Positions 50,183 to 62,100 of a DNA stretch of 64,000 bases are shown piece by piece. The notes under the pieces were generated by a model. The model worked only from the letters and a program-made list of their open reading frames with translations, had not been told where the DNA came from and did not search any database. This stretch comes from Plazaster borealis (taxonomy: Eukaryota; Echinodermata; Asteroidea; Forcipulatida; Labidiasteridae): contig JAJGQC010000535.1 in assembly GCA_021014325.1 (NCBI GenBank), positions 30,986 through 94,985 of the forward strand. The letters run 5' to 3'. The position numbers and the translations under genes were made by a program. Position 1 is the stretch's first letter. Every line of letters starts with the position of its first letter.

Positions 50183-53100
50183 GTAAGTGATTAGGAATGA
50201 ATATTTGAATCGCAGAAGATTTGTACACAAAAACAAACATTTCTTTCTTCGGGAAACATTTTGTATTTAATCGTACTTTTTTCTTTGACGAATCTTAAAT
50301 TATAATTATTATTATTATTTATATTGGCCATTATTCTGCATACATGTTTGGTTATTTATTTTAAGGGACTTTTGGTATTTTTTCTAAACGAATTAACTAA
50401 CTCATTATAATTATCATATAATTTACTAATCCGAGGTCTAGTTTATTCCCAGTGTTCTAGTCATTAGTACTTTTTAGACGAGTACCAAGTATCTGAGTAC
50501 TAAGTAGACCAAGGCCTGCTCTGACATCAGATTATCTAAGTCCAACTGCCGAATACGAAGTACTTGGATCTCTGAGTACGAGTAATAATAATAATAATAA
50601 TAACGAGGTCTTATAGAGCGCACAAATCTACAAAAGTGCGATTAGACTTGATTTCTTGAAGAAGATATCTGTTAGCAGAACGAAGGCTGCGAGATGGTTT
50701 GTAGATGTTGAGCATGTTTTGGATGTAAGCAGGTGCTTGCCCATTTAGAGATTTGAAAACAATGAGCAAGAGTTTATATATGATTCTAGAGGATACTGGG
50801 AGCCAGTGAAGATCTAAAAGAACAGGTTTGATATGAGAGCATTTTGTTGTTAAGGTGACCACACGAGCAGCAGTGTTTTGTATGCGTTGAAGGCGGGATA
50901 GCTGAACATCTAGAAGCCCAAACAAAAGAGAATTTCCCATATCAAGACGAGATGTAACAAAGGAGTGGACAGTCTGTTCTGTGGAAGCACGATCAAGATA
51001 TTTTCGGATCCTTCCTATGTTGCGGATGTGAAATGAAGCAGATCGAACTGTGTTAGAAATGTGGCTCTTGAACGTCATCGATGAATCAAAAATGACACCC
51101 AGATCGCGTACTTGGCTGACTGGTTTGATGTGAGAATCCCCAACAGTAATAAAGGGAATAGAGATCTTCGAAAGTTGCTGTGGAGAACCAATCAACATGA
51201 ACTCGGTCTTACTGTCATTATTTTTCAGGAAGTCTCAATGCCTCAATGCGATTGATGCAGGACTGGGCATGTTGTTGTGAGGGATTAAAAGACACATATA
51301 TTTGTGTGTCATCAGCGTAAGTGTGATATTGAAGGTTGTGACGCTGAATGGTTTCTTGAAGAGGGAATGCGTATATAGAGAACAACTGCGGGCCGAGAAC
51401 AGAACCCTGAGGAACAGAGAAATCAAGGAAAAAGGAAAAAACAAATTACATTTAGGTTTCTTTTTAACTACTATTGTGAAGAATGCAAAGTCGAAAATCA
51501 TACACGTATACATAGCTATATACAACTGACGTTACAATTGGGAGAAAAACCATTACAGTCTTATTTTATGCAAATTGAACACTTGGTGAGGTCAATCTGA
51601 CATGCTAATACACGTGATGAATATCTTGGTTACTATACCTGGCACAACCAGTTACCGATTTCTAATAGTACGATATTGCATATAGATCATTTCCTCATCT
51701 CTATACACTTTATCGACATTTTACCTAATTAAGAAATCCCTTTGAATTGTTTATATTAAATGTATTTATTAAAAATTTCCCTCCAGCCAGTTTCAGTCAA
51801 ACCTTTTCAGTGTCTGTGTCACCCGTAACAAGTGAGAACGGAACGAGAACAACTCTTACGTGTACTTACTCAATAAATGTACCAGGGTATACCCTAGATG
51901 CACTGCGATGGTTCAGAGATGACTTTACTGGATCAGGAATAGCAGTCATTGTTGTAGAAGGATCACCACCAGCATACGCTGATGGATACAGTGAACCAGC
52001 TTATTGCATGACTAGAAATGACATTACGGGTATGACCAATTTCATTATTGCTGAGATCCGACTGGACAAAGATGACGGCGTCTATGGGTGTCAAGTGAAG
52101 TACCAAGTTGTTGGGAGTTTTGATAATGTACTGGAAAGAGATACTGCCAAATTGACTGTAATAGGTAAGTGACAATGTAGTTGTTTGTACTGACATTGTC
52201 AGCGTAAGCTTGTATACTTATTATACCGCTTCTATTTTCCTCTTTTTTAGGCAAGTTAAAAAGCAATCGCTGATAATTAGAAAAAAATAGGTTTGCACGT
52301 CTTACGCGTCTTAAAAAAATTAAGAAAACCGATGGTTTTCCCACCTACTATGTTTTTACGTATGAAAGAACAACAAATTACACTGAGTTTGAATAAGCGC
52401 GAGACTTGCGTATGCAAGTCTTGCTCTTATTCAGAAAATGCGACTTTCTTGACGGGAATTGACAATAATTATAGCAATGCATGTGTTGCATATGTTCAAC
52501 TTGTGGCTTAAAATAAAACGACTCGAGAGTTTTGAAGAACATTGACGACTTCGGAGCGCGATGTCATTTAAAACCCAAAATGCAAATAGAAAAATAATCT
52601 GAAAATAAATAAATTAAAAATTAAGCGTGGTCCAGTGTCATTGGATAATTATGTACTGGCAGTATACTTTCGCAAAGAACTTTTAATTATACTGAGAAGT
52701 GATTTTTCCATCTCTTTTGAGTTTACTTTGCTTCGTTGGTAATCAAAATAGCTATTCCTTGTTTCATGGGCATGTGTTCGCTTGCTTTCCGCGTTATGAC
52801 TTCCGTGGTGTTTCTATGGGTAGGGGAGGCATCGATCAGAATAGAGAATGGGAACAGAAAATGGAAACTAACGAAATGTAGAAGACGGGTTTTTTAGAAG
52901 GACCGCTGGGTTTGACGGTTAGTTGTTTTAAATATAAATGAATTGGCTATGCAGATAACAGTGCATATTGCCATCTCTCGAAATAGTCATTATGATTTGC
53001 TGAGCAAAGTGAAGTCTGAGCAATAAATTGACAAAATGTCAATGTGTTGAAATAAAAGATAGTACCAATTTGTGAACTTTAAAAGACAGCAACAAAGGGA

Positions 53101-56100
53101 AACGATAATGATGATGATGGTAAAGATGATGGAATATCAAAGAACGAATTTTTATATCTTTGCATTAAATCAATAACTATTTAAACAATTTATAAACAAT
53201 ATTCAGTCTCCTGACGATGACTATAGAGCAAGTCGAAACGTTGAGACCAATCCAAGAACTGACTCCGCGGTAGTACAGTTAATTACGATCCTATAAGCTA
53301 AAGTAGTAGTCCCAGCCTAATTATATACCTTCCGCCCAGGTAATAGTTAATAAACAGGACAGTTCTTTTCCAGAACTGAGAAGTCTCCCGAACACCCGAA
53401 CAATCTACTCGCGGTAGTAGAATTAAGCAAGACAGTTCTCTAAGAACAAACTCTACCTGGCAAGTAGATACACATGGTGTTACCGCAAACCAAATATGTT
53501 GATACCTCACCATGCAATGCCTCAAATCCTATATAATATTCGAAGTTTGCAAAATGCATAAAACATTATAAAAAGTTATGAAAGCCTTGCTGAAAGGTTT
53601 TTCTGGGCTGCTAAAAATAATGAAGAAAAAATACGAAAAATAAAAGGATTTATAATATATTTATAAACATATCATCATTCTATTGTAAGGCGGAGATGCA
53701 GGCTCTGTGAGTGCTTTTGTGTATCGTTTTACGTACCTACATGAAAATCCCGCATCACCGCATGCCCAGGAAGAAGCAAACTAAATTGATCTGTGGTACC
53801 TGCTCCACGATAATATCTAAAGAAAAAGTTTGCAATGCACTCTTAAAACTCCCGGGGTCAGAATTGACCCAAACATCGGGTTCCTTAGCCTGACCCATTT
53901 CTGGGTCAGGCTGATTCAGATCGGGAACTAATGGGATTTTAACTCGGATCCTGCGCCCGTTTGACCTATTTCAGTGTCATTTTTACACTGATTCCGGATC
54001 CGGGACACACTGACCCGGAAGGTTTTAGAGTGTGGCCATGGTCTATTTCATAAACAGATACATGGTATATTTTAATTTACATGTAAGAATACAATTGTTA
54101 CAATCTGCAGATGTTAATATGAATTGCACCAGTGCAAACATAATTTTCAAAAATGTCCCTTTAAGGGGTGTGAAAAAGGTTACTCGGATTATTACTTTAC
54201 TGGTCACACGGTTGTTTCAGTCTTTGTGTTCAGTAAGTCATGGGAAATAAAAGAAGGCGGAGGGACATGCTCTACATTGCCTGTTGACAATGAAAAGGAA
54301 AACCAACATAGGCCTATATGTTTTTTTTTTTATAATTACGTAACCAGTTTCACATCATTTGTTTCAGTTTTTCCATCGAGCATCACTTTGTCTGACTCAA
54401 CTGGTGCCTACCCCCCTACTGGGGGAACATCATACCTGGTGGAAGGTGACAATCGCCAGTACACATGCGAGGTACCAGACATCAACCCAGGGGCATCATT
54501 TACATGGACTGTAGGAGATCAAGAATTGGATCACAGTGACAGCAATGTCACTGATACGGATGACTTGACTACCAGTACGAGTGCAGCAACATTATCGGCT
54601 ACATGGAGTCATCATGGACAGATGTTACAATGTGTAGCAATCAACGAGAAAGACCACCCTGGCCTTAGTATCAGTGTGACGATTGATGTCAAAGGTAAGT
54701 AATGCATTAAGTCTTAGGTGGATCAACTTTGGGTAATAGTTAGTGTTGTAGCTAAATAGTACTTCGCGTACTTGGGTGAAACCAGTACTTTGAATTGAAA
54801 TATACTGCAGAATGAGGTAAGAAACGCATTTAATGGTTATTGACAACAATATGTGGATGCTAATTCCTTTTATCATAAAAAAGGCTTAAACTCAGCGTAA
54901 TACTAATCTGTCACCGATTAACGTTGCACAGCAAAATGTCATTATGGTGTAGGCCTACACAATAAATTTGGTTTATTATAGCTGGCAAATATCCAGCAAT
55001 TTGTTTGGGTCTGGTGTACCCATTTTTCAGGGTCTGGTGTACCCGCTTTGTTTGGGGTCTGGTGTACCCCCTTTCAGGGTCTAGTGTACCCGCCATTTTT
55101 GTGTGTGTCCGGTTTACCAAAACATGCGGTATCCGGCACAAAAAATAAAAACAGTACATGGATGTTAAACTGCATAATTCCCAACAGCAGCATGATTAAA
55201 CCGAATTATATACTGTACATGAACAGTGTGGCGTCTATCTGGCCAATGAGCCTGTTCTCCTTGTATTGCTATAATATTCGTTGCAGAGCGTGTGTATCAG
55301 GCGTGATTTAATCCCATTTGAGGTCTTCAAGTTTTCAAAATTTCAAGTTTTCTTTACGACGTCTGAATGTTGATCCATTATGATGTCTCGTACGAACTTG
55401 GGCACAATTCGCACTTTATCAATTCCCCCGGTTTAGCCCAAAGCGCTACATCTAAGATTGCTTTGTCGTACCATCTTATAATGATTTACCCCAACCTAAT
55501 TAGGTAAAATTTGTTTCAGAATTATAACTCTAGTTTCGTGTACTTGTTATGAATTGGCCTATTAATACTTGATCCCCTTTTTCTAAAAGTGCCCCCTGAT
55601 GTCCTCCTCAATGACATTGTTAGATTCTGGTGGTGGTTCCCTTGGAGATCCTGTAAATGTTGTCCAAGGCGTAGAGGTCACTTTGACATGTCGGGTACGG
55701 GGTACCAGACCAGCTTCAAACATCAAGTGGTATATTTATGATGTAGAGCAAACAACCACCACTCCAGCCCCTGGAGTAGGCAATGGACTGGTGGACACGG
55801 AAAGTCACTGGACATTCACTCCGCAGAGGGTCAACCACAAACAGATGGTCAAGTGTGAGGCAAACACTGCACAGTCAATTCCTCCATTCCCTTCAGTGTA
55901 TACTACATTGAATGTCATTGGTAAGTACAATTGACTGATAAATTGATATTATTTTGAGTCATTTTTTGTCGTTCACCCCAAATTAAAAATACAAGTAAGA
56001 AAGTAGAAATTAAATTTTTGTAAAAAACGAACACGGTGTTTCTGTGAAAAACTGATCACTTAACACAAATGATCAATATCTATAAATACATGTCGTTACA

Positions 56101-59100
56101 TTTATTTGAACTTCCTATTCAAACCGGTTTAATGTAATTTGGTTTAATGTAATTTGAAACCTGATGACGTCATGATGACGTAATTTGTTCACAAGGCAAA
56201 GTTAAGATATGAGATTATTTGATAACAAAATTCATGTACGAAACGTACAGGCTCTGGCTGGTAGGAAAAATAAAGATAATAATAACACGATGATATAAAT
56301 ATTATAAAAAGTTAAAAATCTGGACCCCAAAAGGTTGTTTCGGCTGATGTCCAAAACCCAACAAAGGCAGTGTCCAGAAAATGTTTTATTAAAGAAAGTA
56401 ACTGTGTAGGAAATCCCCCATCCCACCCAACCTTATCGCCACCGCTTAACAACTTGTAATCTTAATAAACGTTCTAATTACCGCGATAATGGGGTACAAT
56501 TTTTTATTGATGAAGACAATTCTTTGACGAATTGTCGGCTTTTCTTAGATGTCTTTTTCAGCAAAACTAATTGCCCGTAAATGTTCTTGTTCTTGCAAAA
56601 TCAAGGTGACATTTGTAAGAGATACGTAACAAGACCACAGATACGTAACATGACCACATTATCAAAATCATCATTGTTCGGCCTCAGTTTGTAAAATGGC
56701 AAAGCTGGTTTAAGTAACATAAAACTTGGGAATGAATCGGAACGGCTGACCGATCTTTGAACTGTTATTTGATTATGATCAAATTCTAAAAATACACCGT
56801 ACTTGTACATGGACTCTTCCGTCTGTATTTTTAAACTTGAAGCTTGACTGACTACGGTATTATACCAAAAGAACAGCAACATATGTGCCAAATGTGGAAG
56901 TAACCTGCCTTGTATGTATATTGGGCTGCGGTTTTGAATAGAATTGTTTTACTATCTGTGCTCAAAACATGGTCATAACATGGGAAAAACATTGTATTGA
57001 GTATGATCTCGTGTTACAACTAATTTGACTTTATCAGCTAAGCTGACATTTGGGACCACACTGGCCCCATATGGTTTGCATTCATTATGGTTTTGCAGCG
57101 CATGAAGACGTCGGGACTATTAATGTTCATCGTTGGAATACTGTTAAAAGGTAAGCTGTTATGAGTGAATATTTGAATTACAGACGATGTGTACACAAAT
57201 ACAATCATTTCTTCTTTGGGAACAATTTTGTATTTAGGTCTTGTTTTTCTTTGACGAATCCTAACGAGGAGGTTTCTGAAATTGTTTATTTTGTATCTTT
57301 CCCAATAGCACATTATCTAAGGCACCATAGTCTACCAATGTAATATGTTGGTGCAGTCCTGATAAATAAAAAAGTGCTTGTCGGAAATAGGTTTCATTGA
57401 GTGATAATTATGAGGCCTATAATGTTTTTTTGTAAAATAGGTTGGTCATTATTCAGCCTACATTGTGTTTAGTTATTTCTTTTGAGATTTGTGGACGTGT
57501 TTTTTTTCTTCTAAACAATTAGTAAGATACTTTGAAACATTTGTGGGTGATTCGAGACTGTCAACAAACTTGGTATCGACCAGATATCGCAACTTCTTGT
57601 ACTAATGAGAGTCAACTGTATACAACGTGTACAGTAAATTAACTATATATGTATTTTTAACATGTTGGAATTTGGTTCTTAATGTTCGTGTATACGTATA
57701 CCTTGTTTTGTTCAGTTAGCAATGGTGAAGAAGTCACAGTGACTCTGGAGTCTGAGGCCAGTTATGAAGGCTATCCCACTACACTGTCATGTTCCTACAC
57801 TATTCTGGATAATGCATATGAACTGTTTGATCTGGAATGGATCAAAGGAGATTGTTTTATATTCCCAGATGCCATTAAGATTGCTGATTTCTATCGAGCA
57901 GCAACATCTCCTTCATATTACAATAGTTACAATGATCCGTCACGATACTTGGTATCCAGAGACAATGATAATTCCATCAGTACTTTGACATTCTTAACGT
58001 GGATTGAGCAGCGATAGAGGGCGGTATTGGTGCATAGTAACAGTGAGGCCACAGGAGGGGGGCAACTGTGGATGAAGTTTCCTCGACTGACTTGATTGTC
58101 TATAGTAAGTAGAAAATTACCAAAATTAAATATCCTGCACATTTTTACGCTTCCATGAGTTACCATTTCATAAAATCTGCATTGCAGTACTACACATTAT
58201 ACCCAAACACAGCTACTCCCATCAGATCAGAGAAAACAATGACTATATTAGTTGTTTTTCTTTATGCCATTCAGATATTTTGTGCATACAAACAACCTTT
58301 AAAGAAAATAATTAAGACAACTGCAATTCCAATTAAATTACTGTTTAAAGAGTACACCCCTTTTCATTTACTAGACTGTCAGGACCATTACCGCGATAGT
58401 AGGGGTACATTTTTATTTATGAAGACAAATCTCTGACGCATTGTCGGCTTTTCTTAGTTTTCTTTTCAGCAAAACTAATTGCCCGCAAATGTTCTTGTTC
58501 TTGCAAAATCAAGGTGACATTTATAAGAGATACGTAACAAGACCAGATGTTAATTTCATTATCAAAATCATCATTGTTCGGCCTCAGTTTGTAAAATGGC
58601 AAATGTGGTTTAAAGTAACAAAACTTGCGAATGAATCGGAACGGCTGACCGATCTTTGAACTGTTATTTGATTAAAAGTTCAAATTGTAAAATACACCCT
58701 ACATGTACATGGACTCGTCCGTCTGTATTTCCAACTTGATGCTTGACTGACTAGTATACCAAAAGAACAGCAAAATAATGTTCCCAAATGCGGAAGTAAC
58801 CTCCATTATGTAAATTGCTCTGCGGTTTTGAATAAAATGGTTTTAGGCTCATCTGTGCTCAAAACATGCAAAAACCACATTGTATTGAGTAAGAGCTCGT
58901 GTTACAACTAATTTGACAATCAACTATAGCTGAGATCGGACCCCACTCACCCCTGCAGTATGGTCTACATTCAGTGTGGTTTTGCAGCGCATGAAGATGT
59001 CGGGACTATTACTGTTCATCGTTGGAATACTGTTGAAAAGCAAGTTATTATTTGTAAGTGAATATTTGAAATGCAGAAGACTTGTACATAAACAGTCACT

Positions 59101-62100
59101 CATTTCTTTTTGAAAATGTGTACTAAAGCCTTTTTTTTTGACGAATCCTCTTAATTGATTTGAAGAAAAATGTACGTAACGTAATTTCATTAGCAAACTT
59201 TATAGTTGTTCACATTATCTAAGGCACCATGGTCTACCATTCAACTTTGCAGGGTTGTGTCGCACTACCAAGGCTCGTAAATTAATTATCTCATTGCATT
59301 TCTTCAAGGGGGCTATTAGCCAGAATTATACAAGAATGGACAGGCTGCCACTATTGTTTATCAGTGTATTCGGCTCAGTGGGAGGGAAAACAAGAAAATT
59401 AGGGCCTAGCTGTTCATTTATCCACTAAAGTGCATACAATGCATGTGTACCGGGTCTACATGAATTTTAGAATTGTAATTGTGTTATTATTTTTTTATTT
59501 TAGTTACTAATGGTCATAGTCACAGTGAGTCTGCAATCTGAGGCCAGTTATGATGGCTACCAAACTACACTTTCTTATTCCTATGCGATTCTGGACAGTT
59601 CATATATAGTATTCACTCTGAGTTGGTTCAAAGGAGAGAGACTGTTTCAGACCCATCTACCCTCAAGATTGCTGACTTCATTCGAGAAGGAATATCTCCT
59701 ATATATTCCAGTGCTTATGATGACCGATCACGATACAACGTATCCAGATTCGGGAGACAGTGATAATTCCATCAGTACTTTCTTTGACATATTAAACGAA
59801 ATTTAGCAGGGATAGAGGGCGGTATTGGTGCAGAGTAACAGTGGTACGATCTGATGGAATGAACCCTTGGATATAGAGAGGAATCGACTGACCTGATTGT
59901 CTACAGTAAGTACCAAGCAAAAATCAGTTTTTGTGACATCATTTGAAACATGGTGTTCGTGTATCCGATCTGTGATGTTGTTGTTGTTGTTGTTGTTTCG
60001 GTGGGTTTTCTTTACATTTAGGGCCTACATATTAATGTTCTTGTTATTGCAAAATCAAGGTGACATTAACAAGACTATGCATATTAAATTCGTTGTCAAA
60101 ATCATTTCGTTTGTAAATTGACAAATAAACAAATCTGATAACAAACCTGTTTGCAACTCTTTCCATTTATTTCGATTAAACCATCCGAGCAGCCACGGGA
60201 AAAATATATGCTGGATTCCCGGGGAGCGCAATGAAAGGAAGATATTTACGGGTAAATTACTGTGTTTGGAGACACAATGCTTTTTCCAATAATCTGAACA
60301 GATGAATAGATGTTCCTGACCAACACACTAAAGATTGAAGCATTCTGGAAATGTACACATTGGTTCACTACTAATTTTCCAAAAGTAGTACATTTCGAAA
60401 TCCGGCACCCCGGCCCTCTGGGTAAACTGCCATGGTAAATAATAAAGAAATCACTACAGCATATGAAAGAGGGGTGTTTGAAGGTAGTTCCCAACAAAAA
60501 TCAGCAGAATTGATCCACACTTTTGTAGTTATTAAAACAAGTATGAAGCTGGTCCTTCCGCCTGCTCCCGTGGCTGCTCGGAGGGTTCATAAAACTTGTG
60601 AATGAGCCAAACGTTTTTAATGGTACGGTTGGACTGATCTTTGAACTGCTATTTGATTATGATCAAACTGTGAAAAGAAAATACATCTACATTTACATGG
60701 ACTTGTCCGGTCTGCATTTCAACTTGAAGCTTGACTGACTATTATATTAAAAGAACGGCAAAATGTGTTCCCAAATACGGAAGTAACCTCCATTGTTTGT
60801 ATATTGCCGTGCGAATTTGAATAAATGCATTTAATTTACTAACCAGGAAGTGAACGTTATATTGATTAAGATCTCGTGTTACAACTAATGATATTGACAT
60901 TATCAACTGTTGACAAATGAGACCACACTCGCCCCATAGTATGGTCTACATTCATTATGGTTTTGCAGCGCATGAAGATGTCAGACTATTACTGTTCATC
61001 GTTGAATACTGTTTAAAAGTAAGTTATTATCAATGAGTGAATACTTGAAATGCAGAAGATTTCTTTGGGAACAATTTTGTATTTAGGTCTTGTTTTTCTA
61101 ACGAATCCTAAAAAGCAAGTTTAGGAAATTATACGTTTTGTACTTTCTCAATAGATGTTCACATTATCTAAGGCACCATATTCCAACTAAGCAGGATTGT
61201 GTTACCTGCTAAGGCTGGTAAAGTAATATGACGTGTACATTTTTAATAAATAGTGTTTATCAGAAACATTTATCCCATTGAATGACAATTATGAGGCCTA
61301 TGTGGCAAGGTTTTGTAAAATAATTCTGGTCATTATCCTGCATGCAATGTGTTTAGTTATTTCCGATGAATATTTTGTTGGGTTTTCTTAAACTATATTA
61401 AATAACTTAATTAATTGTCAAATACTTTTCTAATTCGGATTAGGCGGACATAGTCATAAGCAGCTGGTCCATGGGTGGACAGTGGGCTATAAAAGCGTTT
61501 GTTTAAAGTAGAATATGATAATTCTATAAATATCCCTTAAAATTGTGGTTTTTTTGTACTTAACAGAACATTGACGGTCCGCTATTTTCAGGAACAAATT
61601 ATTGTTGACTCCACAAAATAGGGAGACCGCCAACATAGGGCTAGATAGCTCAGTTGGTAGAGCGACAAAGCACGTTAAACCGGGAGGTCGTTGATTCAAA
61701 TCCCGCTCTAGTCAATATGTCTTTGGCATGTGTTGCATATGTTCAACTTGTATTTCAAATAAAATGAATAACAAATAAATAAATTAAAAATTATGCGTGG
61801 TCCGGTGTCCTTGGAGAATTTCTGTCCTGGCAGTATACTTTCGCAAAGTACTTTTAATTATAATGAGAAGTGATTTTTTCCTACCTTTTGAATTTACTTT
61901 GCTTCGGTGGTAATCAAAATAGTTCTTCCTTGTTTCATGGGCATGTATTCTGAGACCCTCCCTTTGTCAATTTTACAAGTTCTAAAAAACATGCCATGTT
62001 TTAAAAATAGCACAAAAGTGGCACTAATAATAATATTTTTCTCATGTAAGACCAAGAATTATAATTTGTAAATGGTTTTGGTCATAGATTTTCTTTTGGG

